A DNA stretch of 64,000 bases from Membranipora membranacea (lineage: Eukaryota > Bryozoa > Gymnolaemata > Cheilostomatida > Membraniporidae), in assembly GCA_914767715.1 (NCBI GenBank), contig OU612072.1:22446001-22510000 (forward strand). Direction: 5' to 3'. Position numbers and translations under genes: made by a program. Within the stretch, counting starts at the first letter, position 1. Each line of letters begins with the position of its first letter. Of the stretch, positions 15,001 to 23,197 are shown one piece after another. A model generated the notes under the pieces. It worked only from the letters and a program-made list of their open reading frames with translations, was not told the origin of the DNA and did not search any database.

Positions 15001-17356
15001 GTTGAATTTTAACGTTTTTCATTGTCCATTGCACCTGGAGTTGTCCAACTACCATTTTAAAAAAGGCAATTTCTTGTTCTTTTTTTATCTAAATTATCAA
15101 ATAACTTAATCTTTGCTAACAGATTCTTACATGTATACTTTCAAATACAACTGTGAACATCCTGAATTATAACAAGTGCATATATTGTGTGTACTGAGCG
15201 AATATTTTCTATGCATATGATATAAACCTAGAATTAGTGATCACGATAAGATCGCACAGTAAGTCTGTTTGCTTATAAATTAAACTTCTCCTGTTAATGT
15301 GAGTCAGGTGCAGAAGGCTCAAACTATGGAACAGCAATGCATCAATACTGCTTCTACCTGATGTACATGGTGATGTTAGTGAGCTGTAATGACAGGAGTT
15401 ATCACCGTTTTAAAAATCAATCTATGATCATTTTTTAATATCTCACTATTTATTATAGATCAATTTCACATAATAATCAGCTTGAATACAAATACATAAT
15501 CACCCTAACATACCTCATTATATGTGATGGTACAATGTAAATTTTAAATAATTATCAAAACACAAAACACAGGACTATCACTTACCTTACTGAGGCCTGA
15601 CTGGCGTATAGTAATACAATTAAGTTGGCCAATAATCTATACCATTCAGATTATCTTAAATTGTCATAATTATTGTAGCAAGTTATGCCATTAGCTTTAT
15701 AGGCTCAGTTTATAATTTTACTGATATTGTTATATACAACATTAAGACAACGTAAATGGCCCACACAGAATATGTACCATCGTTAGTTTAATAGGAGGTT
15801 ACAGATGGGCTGTGTTATATAATATTTATAGTAATTAGTATATAATGTGCCGACATGGTAATCTTACATCCTGCTTATATTGATGATATATTTACCTGTC
15901 GGGCATCTTAGTCTGATTACAGTCCTGCAGACTCAGAGATACCAGATCTGCAGTTAGTGTGGATAGACACTGATTCAGCTCATCACTTCCATTTATGTGA
16001 ACATACAGATGCCTAAGTGACGTCATCTCTGATAATCTATAACATACCAATACGGATATACATACTTCAAGTATGTCAATCGCATTAGAGCCTACACTAT
16101 AACCTCACATCAATTTTTCTACCCTTGGAGAATGGTGACTAACATGGTTTGATCAAACTCTGCATGCAAACTTGGTACTGATATTAACAGTAAAGTCAGC
16201 ATTATTCTGAAGGGGGAATATGTGAGAAACTATTTTGGATCTATAAAATTAAAATCAGTTTGATAAAAATCTGAGCTCACTAACCTCAGGCTTTTGAGGC
16301 TATTTTCTTGCATATCAACCGGCAACAGATAATTCACTGATTTAGATAGCCTCTCTGATAACTCTGCAGGTACGTCATCTTTAAATAATAAAGCTATCTG
16401 ACCAGCTGAAGCTGTCTCTCTCTCCAGCTCTACTAGAGTCAGCTCTCTATCGCTGAATAGTAATCGCCACAAGGTTTGTTTCCGTACATCAGGATCATCC
16501 CAGTTACTGTCACCCTGCTCCTCCCAAGCTACCCTGTATCCTGTAATAATCAGAAGCAAAATAATAAAATGGTCATGAATGAACCTTTGAAATAAAGGGA
16601 ATATTATTATTATGTTTTAAGTGAAGATTCTCAACATTCATTATCTAAATGTTGTAAAAATTTTTAAATCTGGAACAAATACTACATGCATTATACACAC
16701 ATGGCATCAGCTAATGATTCCATCCCACAAAGTATAGTTATATTATTTGCTGAAGAGAATATTCTTGTGAAAATAGTTTGCAATGAGCAACGCAATTTAC
16801 TACCAAAATTGATGTTCAATTTGGAGTTGTATGCTCTTGTTGTATCAATAGTCAACCGCAAAATCCCTCTTAAAAAAAGGATTTTGACTGTTAGCCTATT
16901 TTTGCAATAAGCAGGAGTGAAGGTTGAAATTAAGACCAAGACTGTGTGCACTGTTTTTTGCCGATATCCTCCCAGTATCATCTCATATCAATAATATGAT
17001 GGTTCATAGCATCACAGTGAAGCTCTTCATAGTTGTTAGATCATAATGTTGCTGATGCAGTCACACATCCTCGAGATTCTAGTTGTTGTGGAACTGGTAT
17101 ACAGTAGATGAAACCTCAGTCCGTAGACTGTCAAAAAAACTAGGGCAGTACCCTAAACTTTTTTGGACTTCGAACCAACTAATCAGCGAAAGCAATGAAC
17201 ATTGCGGACACCTTATGAGGCCATGTACACAATTTGATATGCTGTATTCACCCTCAGAACTCACTTTTGTCTGTGCTAAGATTTTCCTCTTCTCTGCCTT
17301 GCTCCATGATTGAAAGCTGCAAGTTGTGGGATTCACAGGACAGCTTTGGCAGCAAT
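1..17356 (-). CDS. Leucine-rich-repeat protein gene, 3' part (multi-exon, runs off left edge)
   Basis: Span of a minus-strand LRR gene assembled from exons at 17356-17265, 16540-16285, 16036-15896, 12756-12610, 10243-10097, 8992-8846, 6204-6058, 1032-886 and 222-76; the last still ends in a splice donor, so the gene continues beyond base 1. Every LRR exon enters after two codon bases and leaves after two, so exons can be added or lost without breaking the frame. Most LRR exons are 147 nt (49 codons, two repeats of the L..L.L..N/C.L type). LRRs of this kind bind protein ligands in sensors and receptors, including NLR proteins. No NACHT, TIR, death or membrane domain is visible here, so the class of LRR protein is undetermined. 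The gene has clearly grown by duplication of exon-plus-intron blocks. Sure of LRR exons, less sure that all belong to one transcript. Confidence 0.75.
76..222 (-). CDS. LRR exon, type 1 (last one in window)
   Basis: A 147-nt exon with acceptor TTGCAG and donor GG|GTATGT. It encodes two LRRs (SLKQLDVRENNLS and RLEELNMDNCHLVELPSG). It is the upper-window copy of an 810-bp tandem duplication shared with the exon at 886-1032, from which it differs at a handful of residues. Both copies are intact and in phase. Confidence 0.85.
886..1032 (-). CDS. LRR exon, type 1 (tandem copy)
   Basis: A 147-nt exon, acceptor TTGCAG, donor GG|GTATGT, encoding SLKELTVRANNLS and RLEKLDMDNCDLVELPSG repeats. It lies exactly 810 bp from its twin at 76-222, and the flanking intron is duplicated with it. 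Differences are concentrated in the variable positions of the LRR surface (for example DVRE versus TVRA), which is what is expected if repeats diversify in binding specificity; that last point is inference. Confidence 0.85.
1850..3168. repeat. Duplicated intron block R, copy I
   Basis: Non-coding block (from about CAATATTGTTTCACCTTGGA to GTTTAGAAACAATTTA) that recurs at 11060-12368 and, from the middle on, at 4785-5818. It contains a conserved stretch around GACGTTTCGACGTCATCATG and short ORFs in plus-strand frames that are not preserved between copies, so I read it as non-coding. It ends where the LINE remnant begins. Confidence 0.8.
3169..4777 (+). mobile_element. Decayed non-LTR retrotransposon (LINE), reverse transcriptase part
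   Basis: Plus-strand remnant of a non-LTR reverse transcriptase. Readable pieces in shifting frames are GYDGIS near 3330, RPISILTA near 3510, GVPQGCVLCPILF near 3760, the catalytic FADDT near 3853-3867, TKFFGIHLDE near 4070 and the C-terminal palm/thumb region to about 4560. The family is of the Jockey/CR1/L2 kind from motif order; the exact clade is not determined. Several frameshifts and stops (about 3640, 3930, 4400) show it is dead. It lacks an endonuclease domain (5' truncated) and ends in an A-rich tail near 4765-4777. It sits exactly between block R copies I and II. Confidence 0.85.
4785..5818. repeat. Duplicated intron block R, copy II (starts mid-block)
   Basis: Begins at TAGTGATTTACTGCG, equivalent to position 2143 of copy I and 11355 of copy III, and runs parallel to them to about 5818 (GTTTAGAAACAATTTA). 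The missing left half and direct abutment on the LINE tail suggest that the LINE marks a recombination or insertion junction. Confidence 0.8.
6058..6204 (-). CDS. LRR exon, type 2
   Basis: A 147-nt exon with acceptor TCTCCAG and donor CAG|GTAATG. It encodes two LRRs, SLKDLKLYDNNLS and DLEKLNLADCKLTKIPD, preceded by the FAKMT cap shared by type 2 exons. Phase matches its neighbours. Its intron context (AATTGTCAGACAATTAGAC repeat downstream) is shared with the exons at 8846 and 12610. Confidence 0.88.
7615..8200. repeat. Tandem array of about 145-bp units, 3.5 copies
   Basis: GATATGCTGCCGCGCTGCC-type unit starts recur near 7619, 7767, 8051 and 8196, each followed by CTGACATGATTGCTACAAC-like sequence and by ATTCAGCACGTT. 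The second unit is longer only because a MITE is inserted in it. Intron of the LRR gene; no coding potential shared across units. Confidence 0.75.
7818..7944. mobile_element. TA-flanked MITE (Tc1/mariner-like target) with a perfect palindrome
   Basis: A 127-bp element whose ends are inverted (TCTAGACCAAGTTTGGTCCA versus the complement of TGGATCAAACTTGTTCTAGG). It is flanked by TA at 7816-7817 and 7945-7946. The neighbouring tandem unit at about 8091 reads CTGGGTACACCC without the insertion, a natural empty site. The core 7864-7899 is a perfect 36-bp palindrome centred on CCGCGG. Related termini are at 12885-12975, 13305-13397, 14600-14660 and 56937-56995. Confidence 0.8.
8846..8992 (-). CDS. 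LRR exon, type 2
   Basis: A 147-nt exon with acceptor TCTCCAG and donor CAG|GTAATG. It encodes IAKMTSLKELDLHSNKVS followed by the second repeat NLEILDLGYCKLTKIPD. Entry and exit phases match the other LRR exons, and it is closest in sequence to the exons at 6058 and 12610. Confidence 0.88.
9231..10009. other. Unexplained insertion-like stretch between duplicated blocks
   Basis: A C-run at 9229-9238 interrupts the AGACACATGACT intron repeat found after other type 2 exons. The following 0.8 kb is not seen elsewhere in the window. Its first 270 bases are rich in TATAGATTTATAGA-like words, and it ends before a (CATA) run at 10016-10035 that opens a type 1 block. No ORF or terminal repeat recognised; possibly a mobile element remnant. 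Confidence 0.4.
10097..10243 (-). CDS. LRR exon, type 1
   Basis: A 147-nt exon, acceptor TTGCAG, donor GG|GTATGT. It encodes SLKVLNVNDNYLS and the second repeat RPEKLDMSDCHLVELPSG; the usual Leu of TRLEKL is Pro here, a mildly disruptive change in the LRR core. Flanking sequence is the third copy of the block duplicated at 31-1650. Confidence 0.85.
11060..12368. repeat. Duplicated intron block R, copy III
   Basis: Counterpart of 1850-3168, complete and not interrupted by the LINE. It continues smoothly into GGCAATTGAACGCATGACT, showing what the ancestral sequence to the right of copy I looked like before the LINE junction. Confidence 0.8.
12610..12756 (-). CDS. LRR exon, type 2
   Basis: A 147-nt exon with acceptor GTCTGCAG and donor AAG|GTAATG. 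It encodes IAKLTSLKELDLYGNDL and NLEKLNLTGCHLTKIPE, phase 2 in and out. It is the first of the duplicated 147-nt series in transcription order. Confidence 0.88.
12885..13397. repeat. Two MITE copies of the AAGTTTGATCCA family
   Basis: Copies at about 12890-12975 and 13307-13397 start with AGATCAAGTTTGATCCA and end with TGGACCAAACTTGGTA, enclosing TCTCTTG and GCAACTCTGAATGCAGGAAA. They flank the decayed LRR exon at 13100-13184 and look duplicated along with it. Related to the TA-flanked element at 7818. Confidence 0.65.
13100..13184 (-). pseudogene. Decayed type 2 LRR exon
   Basis: Acceptor CTGCAG is followed by sequence homologous to the start of type 2 exons (AGAGATGATAAGCTGAGTC matches the DDQLSQ segment), but an in-frame TAA interrupts it (ATC TAA) and similarity stops after the DDxLS segment, so the second LRR and donor are missing. 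A relic of one more exon duplication. Confidence 0.75.
13398..15895. other. Long intron or spacer of the LRR gene, nothing coding seen
   Basis: About 2.5 kb of AT-rich sequence with scattered short ORFs lacking any family resemblance. A MITE-like inverted pair (GATCAAGCATGATCCAATTT and AAAGGGATCATG) is at about 14603-14670. I see no exon with a convincing phase and splice sites. Confidence 0.5.
15896..16036 (-). CDS. LRR exon, divergent first repeat pair
   Basis: A 141-nt exon, acceptor TTATAG, donor CAG|GTAAAT. It encodes LSEMTSLRHLYVHINGSDEL and a second repeat DLVSLSLQDCNQTKMPD. Two codons shorter than the other LRR exons but in the same phase, and it joins cleanly to the upstream 256-nt exon. 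Confidence 0.82.
16285..16540 (-). CDS. Exon just before the LRR array, unrecognised domain
   Basis: A 256-nt exon with acceptor ATTATTACAG and donor GAG|GTTAGT, open in one frame. It begins YRVAWEEQGDSNWDD, continues through an amphipathic stretch (TLWRLLFSDRELTLVELER) and ends NSLKSLR, which reads straight into the first LRR exon. It is rich in Leu, Glu and Asp and probably helical. I do not recognise the family. It resembles the linker or helical cap that precedes LRRs in NLR-type proteins only in position and composition, so I make no functional call. Confidence 0.75.
17265..17356 (-). CDS. Candidate upstream exon of the LRR gene
   Basis: A 92-nt segment with acceptor ACTTCAG and donor AAAA|GTGAGT. 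Read with one leading base it gives 30 codons starting LLPKLSC and ending SIMEQGREEENLSTDK, and leaves phase 1, exactly what the next exon (16540) needs. A related segment at 20827-20906 keeps the LL and SIM residues in the same frame, supporting the choice of frame. A second open frame (CCQSCPVNPTTC) would leave the wrong phase. Confidence 0.5.
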
Positions 17357-18207
17357 CTGAAGTTAAAGAAACAATTATTATGAATGCCATCAAAAAATTA
17401 TCAAAAAATCAAAAAATGTTTAGTGTCTTGGTGTGTACGTTACCAGGAAGGAATGGAGTGATGTGAGCTGATGTAGATACAATTATAATTAGTGGATAAG
17501 TGATAACAAATCTGAGAACAAAGGTATTACTTTGTTCTTTGGTCATTATTAGCGAAAAAATTTAATCTAGCAATATTCAACGGTTGAAGGATTAATGGAC
17601 CCCATAGTATTGGTGTTGAAAGTTGAGGAAATGTACATGATTGTTGGCTTTCATAGCTCTCTAATAGTCATTTCCTACACCTTTCATACAGATAATTTTA
17701 TGTAAAAGAAATTTGATTTAGTCTATAAAACCTTCATGTTGCATCAATTCAAATAAGAGAACCATGGATATATATCTGTATTTTATTTTGCAGCCGATCT
17801 CCATGCCGTAATTATGTGTGGCCTTGAAGAGATAGCCTACTGTTCATTGTTGAACGTTTGGTGATATCAGGTTGTCTCAGCTAAGTGATGGCACTGCTTC
17901 CAACAGTGACTTATGCGGATGAATACGGCCACCGAAACGCATACCCTTGTAAGAGATACTGAAAGTTTACATTTTCTAGCGTTTCGAAAGGTTGTAGATG
18001 CAAGATGATTTCAAGAGTTGATTTACAGTTTCAACTAATTATTGACTAGATTTTTTGATATTGATGGTCCCGTTAGCAATGTCAATATTCAGATGAGGAA
18101 ACTTTCTGGATTCAAATAAAGGGAAGTGATCAGATTTTAATTTAAATTTTAGCGCAGTTCAGTCATCTGTTGTATAAATCTCTCTATATTAGTTTATAGT
18201 CTCTTAC

Positions 18208-18283
18208 CGAATTAGATATTTTACGGTTGACTGATTTCAGATTGTTGACCCCCAGAACTTCTGCTGTTTCTGCTGTATTAGTG
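18208..18283 (-). CDS. Candidate exon, gene unknown
   Basis: A 76-nt segment bounded by TTTCAG and TCG|GTAAGA, open in only one frame (TNTAETAEVLGVNNLKSVNR and following). Splice sites are good. Its exit phase does not match the exon at 17356, so either an exon in between is missed or it belongs to another transcript. Confidence 0.35.
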
Positions 18284-20826
18284 CTGAAAGAATAAATGAG
18301 CGCTTTTTACACAGATTAAGAGTCATACTGATCACTACAATTATACAGAGAAAACACCATATTAAAACCTTCCTTTAGGGTGCGAGGGAACAGTTTTCAG
18401 ATCACTTCATTTGGAAATCTAGGGGATGCAATGCCTCCCTGCCTTCTCAGAACTATGCGCCTGTAATCAAATACAGTTTCAGTCTGATGTTTTGGAATTT
18501 GATTCTGAATTTTTGGGAAACACCAGTTATTTCTAAGATTACAGTCTGATAGGATTGGCTCTGATAGCTTGAGCTCCAAACCACTGAATTCACTTCTCCC
18601 TACAGCATTGCAGCAGGAACATGCACTGCTTTATGTGAATGAATTAGCGTAATTGGATTTCAATAGGATGATTTATTGTTCATACTGATGATTGTATAGG
18701 ATCTTTTTGATGTCAGCACTGAAATTATCACACTATTTATTTGTAGATCGATGAGGAAGTAGCTCATCTTGTGAATGAAGGAGCACACACCCATAATGAT
18801 GATGTATGTAAGCATTAAAGCCGAAAAGGTCACTTTGTTTGGCCAGTTACACTCTCACCACAGAGAAAAGTTAAAACGCACTTTCTCGCATTGTTCTAAA
18901 TTTTGGTGTACAATATATTCACTATGGTCGCATCTGAAATTCAGGAAATTTCTAGTTGTTGCTCTATTGCAGCAGATGGGAATTCCCCACTACATGTAAC
19001 GTTCATGGAAAAGACAGGTCAAAAAAGGGTTGCATAAAAATTGTTGCGGCTAATTGGTATACTCCCAAAAAAAGTAGCCAATCTCGAGAAAAAAGTTTGG
19101 TGATGCATGCCCTAATCCTCCATACGTCCGCCATACATGGACGACAATGTGCGACAACCAAAAGGACTAGCCCTAAACCTAATGACCTTTTTCAGGACCA
19201 CCAACTATAAATGAAGTGATTGTTTATTTATGTCACATCATGAAAAACATTAGTAATAATGTTTTGTTCACAATAATATACACTAATACATGACATCATC
19301 ATACTCGTGTTTACTCGAATCCTTTATACTTTATCATACTAATCTCTTAGATGAGATACATTGAGTTTTGGTCATTACAACCCTCACAAACTCCCAAAAT
19401 AATCGATAAGAATATTGTTTATTTGTGGCCGCTTGTTGGCTGAATGTTTCATCAATTAATTTAGTTAAATGAATTAAATTGAGCATGCATGGCATCATCA
19501 ACTAGAAAGAATAACTTGTTGAAATCAGACATGTACTGTTAAGTTGAGTTGAATTGCGTTTGATTTTAAACTTGATAAGAATTAAAAGGCATGCTCTTGA
19601 GTCAAGTGTTTAATCTTGCATCAAATGTGATCACATCTAAATAAGTCAGTGCCACATAGTGAGAATCATCATGCCGAGCTCATGAGCACAGATCTCAGTA
19701 GCGGAGAGTTAATGTGGTGCCCCTATAACCCGGAATCCTACAGCTGGATCAAACTTGATTGTACTCAACTCCTACATCCTTTTGAGATCATATACCTTAA
19801 TTGATCTGACAATGCAGAAGATAACTGTACTCAGTTACGAATCTTAATTCTTGAGAATCATGAATAAATAATAAATTATGTAAGAGCTCAGCTTTTTTTC
19901 AGATTGCCAAGAAGCACATGGATTAATCATTTTTAGGGGCCATGAATCGCCATTGCCTTGATAGGGAAAAATTTAGAAAGATGCCTTGTAATGTTTAGGA
20001 AACATTTCTGTTATGAGTGGTTGGTATCGTAATATCCTCCTATCATACCGGTCTATACTTTATTATTCTATTCTATTCTAATAATGATAGTACCACTTGA
20101 GAAAAGGGTTGGTTTGTGTTACCACACTACCCACATTTAAGTTCATGTATACTCACCCTAATTGTTCCTTAGTTTTGTGTAGCCAGGTCTTGCAACATAA
20201 GTAAGCTCCATTTGTTATCATACATATCTAGTAAGTTATTCTCTCAAATCCTCCGGTAGAATACTGTGAACATAAAAACAATAGTTGAACACCCCAATAG
20301 CAAAATCAATTATAAAAAAATTGGTCTTTGGTAGGTTAAGAACGTGTTGGGAAACCTTTGATAGCCACTTTCATAAATTACCTTTAACCATTACATACTA
20401 TTCAATACGTAACTAGTACAATGTATTTATACTCTGTGTTATTGCATGTTTCTCTCATCAGTGATTGGAATGGATTTTCAGTTCAGACACTATCTTTGCG
20501 AACTAGTCCCATGCTGGATGTGGCATGGCAAGACATGACCTTGAAAAAGCTTGCCAAGTGAAAAGTGAAACATGGGTATGCTAATTAACGCCATCAATCC
20601 GATTTGGGGATGGTGAGATAGAGTAGACAAATTTCAAGTTTGATTGTATTAGCCCCAGCATTATCAGCTTTGTTAATCTCCAGATATTCCAGACGAGTCT
20701 CACTATGTCTCAATAGTATCGTAAGGATTTTGTATCTATAATTTAGGCAGCAGAGAATACTTGAATCTCGATAAGAAATTGTTGTGTTAATCGCTCATTT
20801 CTCTCTAGCTTTGTTTCAGAACTCAC
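18284..20826. other. Non-coding stretch
   Basis: About 2.5 kb of AT-rich DNA with short unrelated ORFs only. No splice-bounded exon or clear repeat recognised. Confidence 0.45.
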
Positions 20827-20906
20827 TTTTTTAGTTGCTCTCACTTTCTTTTTCTCTGACTTGCTACATGATACTAGGAGCTACGTAGATAAGCAGGGTC
20901 AGCAAG
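20827..20906 (-). pseudogene. Broken duplicate of the exon at 17265-17356
   Basis: Starts at acceptor TTTCAG, ends at AAAAAA|GTGAGT, and aligns to the 17.3 kb exon through the LL start and the SIM-x-Q-x-RE segment. The Glu codon after SIM is a TAG stop and the downstream frame is also broken. About 3.5 kb away from its intact counterpart, so an older block duplication in which this copy has died. Confidence 0.5.
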
Positions 20907-22842
20907 CTGAAATAGAAAAATAAAAGATGATGATAAGCAAACTACTAGGGGTAGAAGGGTAGCTGGGATTATGTCTTGAATACTCAGATCAAAGCAGTTC
21001 AATCTCAGAAGGGTAAAAATCAAAGTGAGTCTAGTAAGATCAAAGTTATTACAAACATAGCCTAACAGTTTGGCCCTCACATAAAAGGAAGGCAGATCGA
21101 GATGGGAGGTCACAGTCAGCCCACTGGCTGTAGCACAAACAAGTGAATTTGAGTAGTGGACTATGGCACGAGGGGCGGGTGCCATGACGATCGAGATTTT
21201 GTGCCAATGAGTTGAAACCTCCCTACACTGAGAGATTGAAGAGTTGGCAGTCTCCCTGGTTGCCAACAGTGTAAACACACAGATAATGTAAAATTACCGA
21301 AAGTGACAATATGCACTGAGGGCTGCAAGACATGGATCGATACGCTCATCGACCCACAAGGGTGGCTAAATGCTGCTGGGGCCGGCCATGGGAGGTCGTA
21401 CTAGAATAGGCCTCGAAAAATCCCTTGTCATATTGTTTCTAGCTGAAGACCTGTGTGTTGCGCAGTGGTTGCGCACCACTGTATTTTGTTTCTAACCATT
21501 CAAAACGGACTATGTAAAATAATACGGACAATGTAAAAAAGCAAAGATGAGAGTCTGTCTTGGAAGGGTCACCAGGAGGAAATGGAGTGGGCCAAGCTGA
21601 TGTATGCTCCTTAGAGCTATACAAAATTTAAGAGAGATATAAACAAAAACTGAGAAGAAGTCAGGAAGCGAATGTAAACTTTGAGAGTAGGACATTTATT
21701 GGTACCATAATTAATTTCATTCCAATCATTTTATCTTCTTTTACATGAAGATTACATCATATCACTATTTAATCAGCCTCATTCATGGTATTAAGTTATG
21801 AGGACAAGCACAGCTTGTTAATATGATTCATACCTTGATAGCCTCTCTGCTTAGGGCACTATGACAAAACGCTGTTAAATGCCCAAATCGCATGAAAAAT
21901 ATAATCAAACCATATATATAGCAACTTACCTTTACAAGACTGAACTACACTAGCGGAAGTCCCAATCTGCTTGCATGATAGCGAGTGACTTCACGTTATG
22001 AAATGCCGTACAGTAAGTTGTGATCTATAGCTATGAACCTGTATGTGAATAATACATCAGAGTAGGAGCAACAAGATCGATAAAACATTAATGTTATTAA
22101 AAGGGCTTTATAAATTCTATAACTCCTAGCGGCTTTGTCAAACCTGATAGTGTATTTGTTTTAGCTTCTTTATAAAAATTCCAACAACAATAGGTACAAC
22201 AGGCTGCTAACTGCCTACTAGACAGACTTGTATTGGGTCATATTGCCTTTTATACCTGCTCATATAACTGGATTGAAGTTATTGATTCTAGCACTAATCA
22301 TAACTACTCACTATTGTCACATGACATAATTGTTATTATTGAATATAGCACTTAGCACATACCCTGCGTTTATTGTCCCAATATTTAGACTGTGCGCTTG
22401 GTAACGGCTGACAACAGCTAGACGAGATGGAGATATTATAAGCAATTGTTATTCAATTAAAAGTAAATTTGTAATGGTCAATGCTAAAGAGACGACGCAG
22501 TATTCTCAAAACTTAATATTTGGCTGTTAGAGGAATGGGGCAAAATTCTGACTGATTACTAAAATGAGAAATTCATGAATACCGAATAGCTGCCAATACA
22601 CCTAATAGTTTGAGCACGGTCTGGGACGATTTCTTGGTCAGCTGTACTCGGTACTGCTTCATGATATGGTAGTGGATTAGTACGATCACGGCCAAACGGA
22701 TACCTTAAAATAAATTTCCTTCAATGGGAAGCATTTTGTATTGTGATTATCTGAATTGTGTTTCAAATTCAAGATGAAACAGGCAGATAAAAATAGACGT
22801 ATTTTGAAAAGGTAAATCGGCAAATAAAGGAATTACAAAGGT
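20907..22842. other. Spacer between LRR-related segments and the Gypsy element
   Basis: Holds a 24-nt segment at about 21557-21580 (minus) bounded by CATCAG and CTG|GTGAC that resembles one at about 17441-17464, both in the same order relative to the duplicated exon. Otherwise short ORFs without recognisable homology. Confidence 0.35.
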
Positions 22843-22847
22843 TATAG

Positions 22848-23067
22848 TGTAGTGACTACTACTTTGGAGTTGTTTACTCCCTAACTTATACATTACTACT
22901 TTGGAGTTGTCTACTCCCTATTGTGGCTTATTACAGCAGCCCAACTTGATACCAATTATTATTGTCAACCATCTTGAACATGTTTAGATTTCTTGGTTAG
23001 AGATCATCATTTATTATCAGAAGAATAAACAGACTATTCATTGCCATCACAATTAGCAGTTCTTACA
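22848..23067 (+). repeat. 5' LTR of the Gypsy element
   Basis: 220 bp, TG...CA ends, preceded by TATAG. It contains an internal direct repeat: ACTACTTTGGAGTTGT followed by TACTCCCT occurs twice, about 44 bp apart. Identical to the 3' LTR. Confidence 0.97.
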
Positions 23068-23068
23068 A

Positions 23069-23086
23069 TGGCGACGAGGATGGGAT
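23069..23086 (+). other. Primer binding site
   Basis: TGGCGACGAGGATGGGAT begins two bases after the LTR end. A TGG start is what pairs with the CCA end of a priming tRNA; I do not assign which tRNA. Confidence 0.7.
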
Positions 23087-23197
23087 TATGAGTTCAAAAA
23101 AATATCACAAATAGTGAATCTGACAAGATAAGCTGCTAAACTTTCTGTGTGAAGAAATAGCTGTGAGCTCTCTGGAATAGACAGAATAAGATAAGTA

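Noticed and set aside
20874-21278. 134-codon minus-strand ORF with a hydrophobic tail
   Set aside because: No family signature; it overlaps the dead duplicate exon in another frame and stops right at it.
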